Source: Mucilaginibacter terrenus | Lineage (GTDB): Bacteria; Bacteroidota; Bacteroidia; Sphingobacteriales; Sphingobacteriaceae | Direction: 5' to 3' | Assembly: GCF_003432065.1 (NCBI RefSeq) | Contig: NZ_QWDE01000003.1 | Span: forward strand, 371,157 to 435,156 | DNA: 64,000 bases | In this document: positions 36,726 to 46,832 of the stretch, in pieces | How the letters are laid out: each line of letters opens with the position of its first letter | How positions within the stretch are numbered: position 1 is the first letter of the stretch | Position numbers and translations under genes: made by a program | The notes under the pieces: generated by a model | Told to the model about the DNA's origin: nothing | What the model saw: the letters and a program-made list of their open reading frames with translations, nothing else | Databases searched by the model: none

Positions 36726-38300
36726 TTAGTATTTACCTGCAAGCTCTTTAGCAACTGTTTCCAGTACGCCTGTGAGCTGGTCATCAAACTTACCTGCTTT
36801 AAGAGCAGCAAGTACTTCAGGGTGACGTAGCTCCAGTTGGCTGGTGTACTCGCTTTCAAACTCCCTTATTTTGTTTACAGGTACATTACGCATTAGGTTC
36901 TTGGTACCCAGGTAAATAATAGCTACCTGTTTCTCTACAGATACCGGTGAATACTGGCCTTGCTTAAGTATCTCGACGTTACGAGCACCTTTGTCGATTA
37001 CGTTCTTGGTAGAAGCGTCAAGGTCAGAACCAAACTTAGAGAAAGCCTCAAGCTCGCGGTATTGTGCCTGGTCAAGCTTTAAGGTACCAGCCACCTTCTT
37101 CATCGACTTGATCTGCGCGTTACCACCTACACGAGATACCGAGATACCCACGTTAATTGCAGGACGAATACCGGCAAGGAACAAGTTAGACTCCAGGAAT
37201 ATCTGACCATCGGTGATCGAGATCACGTTGGTAGGGATATATGCAGAAACGTCACCAGCCTGTGTTTCGATGATAGGAAGCGCGGTTAACGAACCACCAC
37301 CTTTTACAATATGTTTGATTGACTCCGGCAGATCGTTCATTTGTTGAGCGATGTTGTCGTTAGAGTTGATCTTAGCGGCACGCTCTAATAAACGACTGTG
37401 CAGGTAAAACACGTCACCAGGATAAGCCTCACGGCCCGGTGGACGACGTAATAACAACGACACTTCACGGTAAGCAACAGCCTGTTTAGACAAATCATCA
37501 TAGATGATCAAAGCCGGACGGCCGGTATCGCGGAAGTACTCACCAATTGCTGCACCTGCAAACGGAGAGAAGAACTGCATGGTAGCAGAGTCGGACGCGT
37601 TAGCGGCAACAATAATTGAGTACGGCATAGCGCCGTTCTCTTCTAATGTGCGCACAATGTTTGCTACGGTAGAAGCTTTCTGACCGCAAGCAACATATAT
37701 ACAGATAACCGGCTGGCCGGCATCATAAAATTCTTTTTGATTGATAATGGTGTCAATACACACAGCTGTTTTACCAGTCTGGCGGTCACCAATAACCAAC
37801 TCACGCTGGCCACGGCCGATAGGGATCATCGCGTCAATCGCTTTGATGCCTGTTTGCAATGGTTCGGTAACCGGTTGGCGATAGATAACACCCGGAGCTT
37901 TACGCTCAAGTGGCATTTCGTAAGTCTCGCCAAGGATAGGGCCTTTACCATCAATAGGTGTACCAAGGGTATCCACAACGCGGCCCAGCATGCCTTCACC
38001 CACCTTAATAGATGCAATGCGGCTTGTACGTTTTACAGTATCACCTTCTTTTATTTCGTCGTATTTACCGAGCAATACAACACCAACGTTGTCTTCCTCA
38101 AGGTTCAATACGATACCTTGCAGACCGTTATCAAACTCAACCAGCTCGCCTGATTGTACCTTAGTTAATCCGTAAACGCGTGCAATACCGTCACCTATTT
38201 GCAGTACGGTGCCTACTTCTTCTAATTCAGATTCTGACTTAAAGCCGGCTAATTGCTGACGCAGGATAGCTGATACTTCGTCTGGTCTTACCTCTACCAT
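36726..38300 (-). CDS. atpA: ATP synthase F1 subunit alpha
   Basis: 524 residues, non-catalytic nucleotide-binding subunit of F1. Walker [11 protein letters not shown] at about 170-178, [14 protein letters not shown], and the alpha signature [17 protein letters not shown]. It starts [20 protein letters not shown], the usual N-terminus for this phylum. It lies 32 nt downstream of atpH and 76 nt upstream of atpG, all in one direction. Confidence 0.99.
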   Translation of the reverse strand: MVEVRPDEVSAILRQQLAGFKSESELEEVGTVLQIGDGIARVYGLTKVQSGELVEFDNGLQGIVLNLEEDNVGVVLLGKYDEIKEGDTVKRTSRIASIKVGEGMLGRVVDTLGTPIDGKGPILGETYEMPLERKAPGVIYRQPVTEPLQTGIKAIDAMIPIGRGQRELVIGDRQTGKTAVCIDTIINQKEFYDAGQPVICIYVACGQKASTVANIVRTLEENGAMPYSIIVAANASDSATMQFFSPFAGAAIGEYFRDTGRPALIIYDDLSKQAVAYREVSLLLRRPPGREAYPGDVFYLHSRLLERAAKINSNDNIAQQMNDLPESIKHIVKGGGSLTALPIIETQAGDVSAYIPTNVISITDGQIFLESNLFLAGIRPAINVGISVSRVGGNAQIKSMKKVAGTLKLDQAQYRELEAFSKFGSDLDASTKNVIDKGARNVEILKQGQYSPVSVEKQVAIIYLGTKNLMRNVPVNKIREFESEYTSQLELRHPEVLAALKAGKFDDQLTGVLETVAKELAGKY

Positions 38301-38332
38301 TTTTGAATTTATTTTAGAGTTTTAATTTATTA

Positions 38333-38881
38333 TTATTTGATTGCAGCTTGTGCAAAATCCTTCTTAACTTTCTTCAGGCTTGCAGCAATGCTAGTGTCAA
38401 TCTGCCTGTCGCCTACTGTTAAAACAAATCCACCGATTAACGACGGGTCTACTTTCTCACTAAGCTTTACAGTACCACCTATTGCTTTCTGCACATCATC
38501 CAGCATCTTTTGCTTGTTAGCAACTGATAACGGAGTAGCGGTAACTACCCTGGCGCTGGTAATACGATTCTTTTGATTATACAGGTTAATGTATTCATTT
38601 GCAGTAGTTACAAGAACTTCACCGCGGCCTTTATTAACCATTATATTAAAGAAACCGATTGTAACCTTGTTTACGCTTTTACCAAAGATCTCAGCCAGGA
38701 TGCTGGTCTTTTTGCTGTGCGATATGATCGGGTTAGCTAATACAGCACCCAGTTCAGAGCTTCCTTTTATGGTTTTAAGAAACAGCTCCATATCATCTTT
38801 AACCTCGCTCACAGTGTTCTGCTCTGCTGCAAGGTCAATTAATGCTTTGGCGTATCTTAATGCTACTGTTACTTCTGACAT
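38333..38881 (-). CDS. atpH: ATP synthase F1 subunit delta
   Basis: 182 residues, stator subunit that links F1 to subunit b. The OSCP/delta fold is recognised by VALRYAKALIDLAAEQN at the start and the C-terminal VDPSLIGGFVLTVGDRQIDTSI motif. It sits in the normal atpF-atpH-atpA order. Confidence 0.97.
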   Translation of the reverse strand: MSEVTVALRYAKALIDLAAEQNTVSEVKDDMELFLKTIKGSSELGAVLANPIISHSKKTSILAEIFGKSVNKVTIGFFNIMVNKGRGEVLVTTANEYINLYNQKNRITSARVVTATPLSVANKQKMLDDVQKAIGGTVKLSEKVDPSLIGGFVLTVGDRQIDTSIAASLKKVKKDFAQAAIK

Positions 38882-38941
38882 ATTCTAGTGATTGGTGGGT
38901 ATTGAGTTGTTTGATAATTACTCAATGCGCACGACTCTTTA

Positions 38942-39433
38942 TTACAATTTCACTTCCTTTAAAAGTTCGGCAACCAGGGCATCCTGTCTGTTGCTATCTT
39001 CTAATTGCTTACGCAACACTTTCTCAGCTATCTCCAAAGATAAAGCAGCAACCTGATTTTTCACATCAGCCAGGGCAATTGCCTTCTGGTTGCTGATCTC
39101 GATACGGGCAAGCTCAATCTGGCGTGCACCTTCTTTTTGTGCGCTTTCTTTAGCTTCGCTTACAATCTGTTCTTTAACCTTGCGTGCTTCTTGTAATATA
39201 AGGTCACGTTCTGCGCGTGCTTGTTTTAAAAGAACTTCGTTCTCGTTGGTAAGGCGCGCCATTTCTTCTTTAGCTGCCTCAGCTTTAAGCAAAGCATCTT
39301 CAATAGAACGCTCACGCTCGTCAATGGCGCCCATAATAGGCTTCCAGGCAAATTTAGCCAAAATAAAGAACAACACTAAGAACGATACCGTGGTCCAAAA
39401 AACCAAACCTATCTCTGGGGTTACTAATTCCAT
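38942..39433 (-). CDS. atpF: ATP synthase F0 subunit b
   Basis: 163 residues. One N-terminal membrane helix (IGLVFWTTVSFLVLFFILAKFAWKP) is followed by a long charged helix (residues 35-150) that forms the peripheral stalk. The operon order atpE-atpF-atpH confirms it. A stable stem in the 94-nt gap upstream separates it from atpE, which must be made in larger amounts. Confidence 0.97.
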   Translation of the reverse strand: MELVTPEIGLVFWTTVSFLVLFFILAKFAWKPIMGAIDERERSIEDALLKAEAAKEEMARLTNENEVLLKQARAERDLILQEARKVKEQIVSEAKESAQKEGARQIELARIEISNQKAIALADVKNQVAALSLEIAEKVLRKQLEDSNRQDALVAELLKEVKL

Positions 39434-39469
39434 TTGATATATACTATATAGTTAAATGCCATTGTTAAT

Positions 39470-39506
39470 GACCGTATTCTGCCGCCAACCGCTGCAGGAT
39501 ACGGTC
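39470..39506 (-). promoter_or_regulatory. Intercistronic hairpin between atpE and atpF
   Basis: GACCGTATTCTGC (39470-39482) pairs with GCAGGATACGGTC (39494-39506): 12 of 13 pairs plus one wobble, 11-nt loop. It lies 21 nt past the atpE stop. It could end part of the transcripts or protect the atpE 3' end. Confidence 0.6.
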
Positions 39507-39527
39507 AATAATTTTTGTTGCTCCGGA

Positions 39528-39773
<246 letters not shown>

Positions 39774-39781
39774 TTACAAAA

Positions 39782-40879
39782 TTAATGGTGGTGCTCCTCA
39801 ATAGCTGTACCGATAAACAATGCGGTCAACAGCGTAAATATGAACGCCTGTAATGCCGCTACCAGCAGCTCGAGCACATCCATGAAAACCACGAACGCAA
39901 CTGATACCGGAGCTATAGCAAAGCTTTTGAATACAAAAATAAGCGATATCAAACTTAGCACGATAATGTGGCCTGCAGTGATGTTCGCAAACAAACGGAT
40001 CATTAAGGCGAATGGTCGTGATATGATACCCACAAGCTCTACCGGCCACATAATTGGGTAAAGCCAAACAGGTACATCCGGCGCGAAAATGTGTTTCCAA
40101 TAGTATTTGTTACCGTTAACATTAACCACAATTAGCGTAATAATTGCTAAAACGAATGTTACAGCAATATTACCTGTAAGGTTAGAACCACCTGGGAAAA
40201 ATGGAATTAAACCTATAAGGTTGTTTATAAAAATAAAGAAGAACACAGTAAGCAGCAACGGCATAAAGCGTTGATATTTGTAGCCTATGTTTGGGCGGGC
40301 AATATCATCACGCACAAAAAGGATAACTGGCTCTAAAAATGATTGCAAACCCTTTGGGGCCTTACCCTCGCGCTTTTTGTAAGCAGAAGAAATCCCAAGG
40401 AAAATAATCAGGAGAACAAGTATAGACAACCACATGCTTACTACGTTCCTGGTTATCGAGAAATCTATAAGCTTATTATGCATGTTAAGCATATTTGCAC
40501 CGGCGGTAAGCTCTTCTCCCGGGCCAACGATACTTACCTTATCTTTTATTAAGCGATAAGTATAATACTGTCCCTGGTAGTCGGCATGCCCGTGCTCGAA
40601 ATGTTTCGATGAAAAAACCTCAACTCCTTTGTCGGTATAAAGGATCACCGGAAGAGGAACTGTGGTAGTACCCCAAAGGTGCCAGCTATGCGAATCGGCA
40701 ATGTGCTCCAGGATCACTTCACTCGGATTAAATTCCTCCTGATTGTGTGTTTCTGAAGCCTCTGAGGCATGTTCTTCTGCCTGCATAGCAAAAGTTTTAC
40801 AACTAACGAACATCAAAAAAACGCCTAAAACGACGTTTAAAGCAACTTTTTTTGATTTCAAAATCCGGCTTAAATACAT
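39782..40879 (-). CDS. atpB: ATP synthase F0 subunit a
   Basis: 365 residues. Five to six membrane helices form the proton channel, with the essential Arg in the RPFALMIRLFANITAGH motif near residue 290. A signal-like first helix and about 110 extra residues rich in His and Glu (HASEASETHNQEEFNPSEV) precede the first conserved helix. This periplasmic extension is typical of Bacteroidota AtpB. It ends with a His tail (IEEHHH). Confidence 0.97.
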   Translation of the reverse strand: MYLSRILKSKKVALNVVLGVFLMFVSCKTFAMQAEEHASEASETHNQEEFNPSEVILEHIADSHSWHLWGTTTVPLPVILYTDKGVEVFSSKHFEHGHADYQGQYYTYRLIKDKVSIVGPGEELTAGANMLNMHNKLIDFSITRNVVSMWLSILVLLIIFLGISSAYKKREGKAPKGLQSFLEPVILFVRDDIARPNIGYKYQRFMPLLLTVFFFIFINNLIGLIPFFPGGSNLTGNIAVTFVLAIITLIVVNVNGNKYYWKHIFAPDVPVWLYPIMWPVELVGIISRPFALMIRLFANITAGHIIVLSLISLIFVFKSFAIAPVSVAFVVFMDVLELLVAALQAFIFTLLTALFIGTAIEEHHH

Positions 40880-40899
40880 TTAATGAGTGTTTTTTGCTT

Positions 40900-41280
40900 C
40901 TAATTTTGGTGGCGCAAGTTACTCAACAAAACGTAAACTTCAAAGCCTGTATTCAAGAAATATACATAACAAAAATCAACCAGGAACACGCCATGGCTGA
41001 TGTGTATTTTTGACACAAAAATAAGCGCGAAACCCATGCTGGCAAGCATTTTTACAATGGTGGTTGCTAAAAATGTTTGAGCAAATAAATCTGGCTTTAT
41101 TCGCTGTATCACAACCATGGATACAATCAGCATAAAAGTAAATAGGCTCACAAACGAAAAAAGCACCCAGAATTTAGGCACAAGCAAGTTCCCGCTGCCT
41201 GTGTAGCTTAACAAAAAAGGCACTGATGCCAGCACTACTGTAAACACCAGGAACTTGATAATAGGTGTAAACACTTTCAA
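40900..41280 (-). CDS. Small membrane protein of the atp operon (AtpI-like position)
   Basis: About 126 residues, four predicted membrane helices (FLVFTVVLASVPFLL, FWVLFSFVSLFTFMLIVSMVV, FLATTIVKMLASMGFALIFV, VFLVDFCYVYFLNTGFEVY). It sits between the AtpZ-like gene and atpB, where AtpI is found in other operons. The start is uncertain: TTG at 41280 overlaps the AtpZ stop (TTGA), GTG at 41274 is next, and an ATG at 41352 would overlap the upstream gene by 76 nt. AtpI-type proteins help assemble the c-ring; that role here is inferred from position. Confidence 0.7.
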   Translation of the reverse strand: MKVFTPIIKFLVFTVVLASVPFLLSYTGSGNLLVPKFWVLFSFVSLFTFMLIVSMVVIQRIKPDLFAQTFLATTIVKMLASMGFALIFVSKIHISHGVFLVDFCYVYFLNTGFEVYVLLSNLRHQN

Positions 41281-41507
41281 CTTTTTGTAGATCTGTAAAC
41301 TAAGTATAATGATATGAAAACGCCAGCCAGCGACATAACGGCCGTTACCCACTTGGTAACATGACCTGTGCTCTCATCTATTTTGTACCCGGCAAATGTA
41401 AACGCCCCAATGATCACGATCATCTGGATAGCTATCCCCATGTACTTTGCGTAAGAACTTGCCTGCGTGCTTGCGTCTGTAGCTCTGTCATCTTCAATTT
41501 TAGCCAT
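41277..41507 (-). CDS. AtpZ/AtpI-family protein
   Basis: 76 residues from the ATG at 41507, two membrane helices (MGIAIQMIVIIGAFTFAGYKI and VTAVMSLAGVFISLYLVYR) joined by DESTGHVTKW. This is the small AtpZ-type protein that heads many F-type ATP synthase operons and has been linked to magnesium or calcium uptake or to c-ring assembly. The frame could start at TTG 41513, two codons earlier. First gene of the atp operon; a TAAATTTG box overlaps the start region. Confidence 0.8.
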   Translation of the reverse strand: MAKIEDDRATDASTQASSYAKYMGIAIQMIVIIGAFTFAGYKIDESTGHVTKWVTAVMSLAGVFISLYLVYRSTKS

Positions 41508-41578
41508 CCGCAAATTTATTGAACCTATTGCATACTATTTAGTAAATTAGCAATTGCTTTTTTAAACCATCTTTTGCC

Positions 41579-44488
41579 TTGAAGTATCCTTTTACAAAGT
41601 TCGCGTTATATTTATATGCAGCACTACTAACAGGCATAATTTCAGGTATATCCGGCTGTTCGCTCGAAAAGAAAAGCGCAGTTAACCGCGGCTTGCAAAA
41701 TCTCACGGCGCACTACAACATTCTTTTTAATGCACGCGAAACGTTGCGACAAAAACAAGAAGCTTACGCAACGGGCTTTATTGATGACTACAGCGAGCTG
41801 CTTTCCGTTTACCAGGATACATCAGCTGCCCCGCCCGGAGAAGACAAGGATTTGATTGCTACAAAGCAACGAGCCAATAACATCATCAGTTTAAAAGAAC
41901 AAAGTCACTACATTCCAGATGCATACTTGGTACTCGGTAAAGCCAACTATCTTGAAGCAAATTTCTTTAATGCTGTCGAATATTTTAATTACGCTTTGCT
42001 TATTGCCACACCTAAGCAGGAAGACCTTAAACAGGAGGCACGCGTGTGGAAGGCACGCTCATTGCTTTACCTAAATAACACTGCCGAAGCAAAGCTTGTT
42101 ATTGATACCGCAATACAAAACGTTGATACCAAAAGAGGCATTACGGCAGATGTTTACGCTACAAAGCTACAATTTGATATAAACACAGGCAATTATACCG
42201 AAGGCGAGGAAATGGCGAAGTTGGCCGTAGAAAAAGCCGGCAATAATTTACAGAGTATGCGTTGGACTTACATCCTGGGGCAATTGCAGGAATTGAACCA
42301 TAAATCTGGCGATGCGATTATAAGTTACTCACGGGTGGCCCACAGCAACGTTAGTTTTGACATGGCGTTTAATGCTACCCTCAACCGGATACGTATTGAA
42401 GACAGTGAAAACGGGGTTAAGACCAGCCGCATAGCGCGGTTGCGCAGTCTCTTACGCAACCCTAATAATAACGAATTTATTGATCAGATCTACTACCAGA
42501 TAGGTCAGCTGCAGTATGTTGGTAATGACGTTGATGGCGCGATAAAGAGCTACAAACAATCTACCAATGCCAGTCAAAAAAATCAAAATCAGAAAGGACT
42601 CTCCTATTTGCGGCTCGCTGACATTTATTTTAAGAACAAAGCCGATTACGTTTCATCAAAAAACTATTACGACAGCTCGTTAATCAATCTATCTCCTAAC
42701 TATCCGGGTTACCTTACAATTAAAAGGAAAGCAGATAACCTGCAGTACCTTGCTGATAAGCTGGATATCATTTCAAGGGAAGATACCGCTCAAATGCTGG
42801 CTGCCTTAAATGAGCCATCCCGTGTCAAACGGATAGACGAGATGGTTGCGCGCCATGTACTGCAACAACAAACTACAACTAATCCTGTAAGTGGCGGCAA
42901 CAGCGGCTTTTCTGCAGTTGACGACTTTGGCAACAGTGTATCACCAAGGGCAAGCGTTCCTAATGGCACCAGCTTTTATTTCTACAACCCTAACGCGGTA
43001 AGCCAGGGTTACACAGACTTTAAACGAGTTTGGGGCAGCCGTAAACTGGAAGACAATTGGCGCCGTAGCAATCGATCAAGCAGCGACATTACCATCAATA
43101 ATACCAATACAGCACGCAACATTGATCCTGATGCTGTTGCTGTTAATATTCAGAAAAGCCCTGGCCAGGTTGATGCAAGTAGTTACCGGCAAGATATCTT
43201 ACAAAACCTACCGCTTACGCCCGAGCTTTTGGCAAAATCTAATCAGCGCCGGTACGATGCTTACCTTGATATCGCTAACTTTTACAGGGATGTTCTTGAT
43301 GACAAGATTGAAGCTGCATTAGCTTACGAGAATATACTAAGGCTCTTTCCTGGAACAGACAACAAAGCTGCGATATACTATAACCTTTACAGGTTATACA
43401 ACGACGGCAACGCTCCTTTATCAGATAAGTATCGGTCGTTGGTACTGAAGGAGTACCCGGAATCTCCATTCGCTAAAACCATTTTAGATCCCGATTATGG
43501 GAAACGTTTAAATGATGAAGATACCGGCTTCAGCATCCTATATAACCAGGTGTATGATCTTTATGCCACACGGAAGTATGCACAGGTAATTACCACTACC
43601 GATGGGCTACTGCAGCAGTATCCAAATAATCGGTATGCCGCCCAACTTGCTTATCTAAAAGCTTTCGCCGCCGGGCACCAGGAAAAACTTGAGTCGTTTA
43701 AAGCCGACTTGCAACAAATTGTTGCCAAATACCCGGCAGACAAGCTAATTACGCCATTGGTAAACCAACATCTGGAATACATCAACCTAAACCACGAAGA
43801 ACTTGCCGCACGCGCGGTCGTAATAACTGATAGAGAAGCAAAGGATTTACAGTTTACCATCCCCATAGTGTATCAACAGCAAACAGAATATCGCAAAGCA
43901 TCCACCGGCGGGCAGACAATAGCGGCTCCGGATGTACGAAAGCCAGAGAAAAAACAAGACCCTGCGACAGCAATAACTAAGGTTACCCCTGCTGTAATTA
44001 AGCGCGACAGCACAGTTAATACAACTACAATTAAAGAACTTGTAAAGCAGCCAGAGATTAGCCTTGAAGCACCGGATGAAAAGCCGGCGAACATAAAAAC
44101 AAACTCCCTTGCCAAACCGCCATCCATATTCAGTGACAAGGATAGCACCAACTACTTTTTTGTTGTAAATGTAAATTCAGGTACAACTAATTTGTCGTCC
44201 TCCCGTTTTGGTATTGGTCAGTTTAATCGCGTGCAGTATCAGGGTAGCCCTATCAGCCATCAGCTGAAAAACGCCGGACCAGATAATCAGCTTATCTACG
44301 TTGGGCGTTTCTATTCTCTTAATGATGTTAAAAAATACGCCAGGCAAATTGTCCCTCTTCTTCCTGACATCATGAAGGTACCAAAGGGCAAGTACAGCTT
44401 TTTTATCGTAACCAAAAAAAATCTGGATAAATTAGCCGACGCAAAAATACTGGAGAGTTACGTAGATTTTTACCAGCAAACCTATTAA
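41579..44488 (+). CDS. porW: PorW/SprE-like TPR lipoprotein of the type IX secretion system
   Basis: 969 residues. The signal ends in a lipobox (ISGISGC), so the protein is a lipoprotein; the only start that keeps it is TTG at 41579. TPR-like repeats fill residues 60-350 and 560-720 (AYLVLGKANYLEANFFNAVEY, LAYENILRLFPGTDNKAAIY). The C-terminal SPOR-like end (SSSRFGIGQFNRVQYQ, KYARQIVPLLPDIMKVPKGK) is typical of PorW/SprE, which is needed for type IX secretion and gliding. The gldKLMN genes lie nearby at 48.7-53.5 kb. It is 4 nt from the PBP1A gene. Confidence 0.82.
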   Translation: MKYPFTKFALYLYAALLTGIISGISGCSLEKKSAVNRGLQNLTAHYNILFNARETLRQKQEAYATGFIDDYSELLSVYQDTSAAPPGEDKDLIATKQRANNIISLKEQSHYIPDAYLVLGKANYLEANFFNAVEYFNYALLIATPKQEDLKQEARVWKARSLLYLNNTAEAKLVIDTAIQNVDTKRGITADVYATKLQFDINTGNYTEGEEMAKLAVEKAGNNLQSMRWTYILGQLQELNHKSGDAIISYSRVAHSNVSFDMAFNATLNRIRIEDSENGVKTSRIARLRSLLRNPNNNEFIDQIYYQIGQLQYVGNDVDGAIKSYKQSTNASQKNQNQKGLSYLRLADIYFKNKADYVSSKNYYDSSLINLSPNYPGYLTIKRKADNLQYLADKLDIISREDTAQMLAALNEPSRVKRIDEMVARHVLQQQTTTNPVSGGNSGFSAVDDFGNSVSPRASVPNGTSFYFYNPNAVSQGYTDFKRVWGSRKLEDNWRRSNRSSSDITINNTNTARNIDPDAVAVNIQKSPGQVDASSYRQDILQNLPLTPELLAKSNQRRYDAYLDIANFYRDVLDDKIEAALAYENILRLFPGTDNKAAIYYNLYRLYNDGNAPLSDKYRSLVLKEYPESPFAKTILDPDYGKRLNDEDTGFSILYNQVYDLYATRKYAQVITTTDGLLQQYPNNRYAAQLAYLKAFAAGHQEKLESFKADLQQIVAKYPADKLITPLVNQHLEYINLNHEELAARAVVITDREAKDLQFTIPIVYQQQTEYRKASTGGQTIAAPDVRKPEKKQDPATAITKVTPAVIKRDSTVNTTTIKELVKQPEISLEAPDEKPANIKTNSLAKPPSIFSDKDSTNYFFVVNVNSGTTNLSSSRFGIGQFNRVQYQGSPISHQLKNAGPDNQLIYVGRFYSLNDVKKYARQIVPLLPDIMKVPKGKYSFFIVTKKNLDKLADAKILESYVDFYQQTY

Positions 44489-44492
44489 TGTA

Positions 44493-46769
44493 ATGGCAAA
44501 CAAGATATATAGCAGAAATAATGCTAACGACAAAAACAAGCTTACCTCTCAGGACATCCGAAGATATAACTGGTACATATGGCGGCTGGTAATAGCCGGT
44601 TTTGCGTTTTTTGCTATCATGATCATGCTTATTGCTTTCCAGGTGTTCGGTACGTTGCCGTCCTTCCGTGAACTGGAAAATCCTAAAAGCGACCAGGCAT
44701 CCCAGGTAATTTCGTCTGACAACCAGGTCATCGGCAACTACTATATTAAAAACCGTACTAGTGTTACTTACAAGCAACTATCGCCAAACGTGATAAACGC
44801 GCTTGTAGCTACCGAGGATGCCAGGTTTTATGAGCACTCCGGCATAGACTTCCAACGAACCTTCAGCATTTTAGCCTACAACTTAATTGGCAAAAAACAG
44901 GGCGGCAGTACAATTACTCAGCAATTAGCCCTTAACCTGTTTTCTGAACGCGCCAGAAATCCCTTTAAGCGTATCATTCAAAAACTGCAGGAATGGATAA
45001 CCGCTGTTAAGCTGGAACGGAACTATACCAAAGAAGAGATCCTTACACTGTACATGAACACTGTAGACTTTGGTGCTTACAACACCTACGGAATAAGCGC
45101 GGCTTCTCGTACCTATTTTAACACAACACCGGACAAATTAACTCCGGACCAGGCAGCCATGCTAATGGGAATGATAAACGGTCCCGGTATTTACAGCCCG
45201 ATCAATCACCCTGACAATGCACTTAAACGCCGCAACTTTGTGTTGCGACGGATGGCTGAAGAAGGCTACTTAAGCGCAGGACAAGCAGAAGAGTTTAAAC
45301 AAAAACCTCTTGGCTTGCAGTTTAAGATTACCGATCATAATGATGGCATGGCTACCTACTTCAGGGCCGTCCTTAAAAGAGAGGTTCAAAAGATTTTAGT
45401 AGATAAATCAATACTCAAACCTGACGGCGTTACCCCTTATGATCTTGATCGCGACGGGTTAAAAATATACACAACCATTGATGCTACCATGCAGCAGTAC
45501 GCTGAAGAGGCGCAAAAAGAATACATGCGTAATCTACAAGCACAGTTTAACGACCACTGGAAAGGTTATAACTTAAAAAAGGCTATACCAACTTTTAAGG
45601 CGTTAATTGATAAGGGTATGCACCGGTCTGACAGGTATGCTTCGTTAAAGCAACAAAACAAAAGCGACGAAGAGATACGTGAAGATTTCAACACACCCGC
45701 TAAGATGAATATCTTCACCTGGCACGGGGACGTAGATACGCTGATGAAGCCGATTGACTCTATTGTTTATTGCAAAATGATGCTGCGGAACGCCCTGATG
45801 AGCATGGATCCTACAACAGGCTATATAAAGGCCTGGGTAGGCGGAACAAACTTTGAGCATTTTAAATATGACCAGGTTAAAATGGGTACGCGCCAAGTCG
45901 GTTCAACAGCTAAACCATTTACTTATGCAGTTGCGATAGATGATGGTTTTTCGCCTTGTATGCAGGTAGCAAATGAGCCGATTACTATTACTGGCTACGG
46001 AGCTGACTGGAGCCCGCGATCTTCGCCGTCCGAGACTGTGCCGGGCGTTATAACACTGCGTACGGCTCTTGCCCGTTCGCAGAACTGGGTAACGGCTTAC
46101 GTTATGAACGAGGTTAAACCACAGCCGGTGGCCGACCTGATCAAGAAAATGGGGGTAACCAGCCCGGTACCGCCGTACCCATCCATCTGCCTTGGCACGT
46201 TTGACGCATCGGTGTTCGACATGACCGGGGCTTACAGCGCCTTTGCGAACGAAGGTGTATGGACAGAACCTACCTTCTTATTACGCATTGAGGACAAAAA
46301 TGGCAACGTATTATACAACAATACACCAAAGGTGGTGCAAGCCATTAACCCGCAAACAGCTTATGTAATGACGTATATGCTGAAAGGTGTGGTTGATGAA
46401 GGTACAGGCTGGCGTTTACGTGGCAAGTACGGTCTAACAAATCCAATTGGGGGTAAAACCGGCACCACTAACGATAACTCCGACGGCTGGTTCATTGGTA
46501 TTACTCCGCAATTGGTAACTGGTATTTGGACAGGTTGCGAAGACCGCGATGTGCATTTCCGCTCTACCCGTTTGGGAGAGGGTGCAAATACGGCGCTTCC
46601 AATATTTGCCGGCTACATGAAACGCGTTTATGCGAACAACAAACTTGGCATTAAAAAGAATGTTGATTTTGTTCCGCCTAAGAGTGGCGTAAGCATCACG
46701 CTGGATTGTGGCGCCTATAGCCAGCAACAAAAGGGAACTAACGAGGTGGAAAAGAAGCTGGACTTCTAA
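44493..46769 (+). CDS. Penicillin-binding protein 1A-type transglycosylase/transpeptidase
   Basis: 758 residues, bifunctional cell-wall polymerase. Short cytoplasmic tail, one membrane anchor (LVIAGFAFFAIMIMLIAFQVF), glycosyltransferase domain at about 80-250 (ATEDARFYEHSGIDFQR, GGSTITQQLALNLF, RIIQKLQEW), and a transpeptidase domain with nucleophile Ser about 470 (VGSTAKPF), the SQNW motif and KTGTT at about 655. It forms a two-gene unit with the PorW/SprE-like gene (4-nt gap), a link between wall synthesis and secretion. Confidence 0.95.
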   Translation: MANKIYSRNNANDKNKLTSQDIRRYNWYIWRLVIAGFAFFAIMIMLIAFQVFGTLPSFRELENPKSDQASQVISSDNQVIGNYYIKNRTSVTYKQLSPNVINALVATEDARFYEHSGIDFQRTFSILAYNLIGKKQGGSTITQQLALNLFSERARNPFKRIIQKLQEWITAVKLERNYTKEEILTLYMNTVDFGAYNTYGISAASRTYFNTTPDKLTPDQAAMLMGMINGPGIYSPINHPDNALKRRNFVLRRMAEEGYLSAGQAEEFKQKPLGLQFKITDHNDGMATYFRAVLKREVQKILVDKSILKPDGVTPYDLDRDGLKIYTTIDATMQQYAEEAQKEYMRNLQAQFNDHWKGYNLKKAIPTFKALIDKGMHRSDRYASLKQQNKSDEEIREDFNTPAKMNIFTWHGDVDTLMKPIDSIVYCKMMLRNALMSMDPTTGYIKAWVGGTNFEHFKYDQVKMGTRQVGSTAKPFTYAVAIDDGFSPCMQVANEPITITGYGADWSPRSSPSETVPGVITLRTALARSQNWVTAYVMNEVKPQPVADLIKKMGVTSPVPPYPSICLGTFDASVFDMTGAYSAFANEGVWTEPTFLLRIEDKNGNVLYNNTPKVVQAINPQTAYVMTYMLKGVVDEGTGWRLRGKYGLTNPIGGKTGTTNDNSDGWFIGITPQLVTGIWTGCEDRDVHFRSTRLGEGANTALPIFAGYMKRVYANNKLGIKKNVDFVPPKSGVSITLDCGAYSQQQKGTNEVEKKLDF

Positions 46770-46832
46770 AAAAGAGTGATAAGTGTGGAGTTGGTTGCGG
46801 ACGAGTAATTCGCACTTACCCAAAACTAAGTA

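Noticed and set aside
41511..41518. TAAATTTG promoter-like box at the AtpZ start
   Set aside because: It overlaps the start codon region, has no TTG at the right spacing, and would place the transcript start inside the gene; noted only as a possibility.
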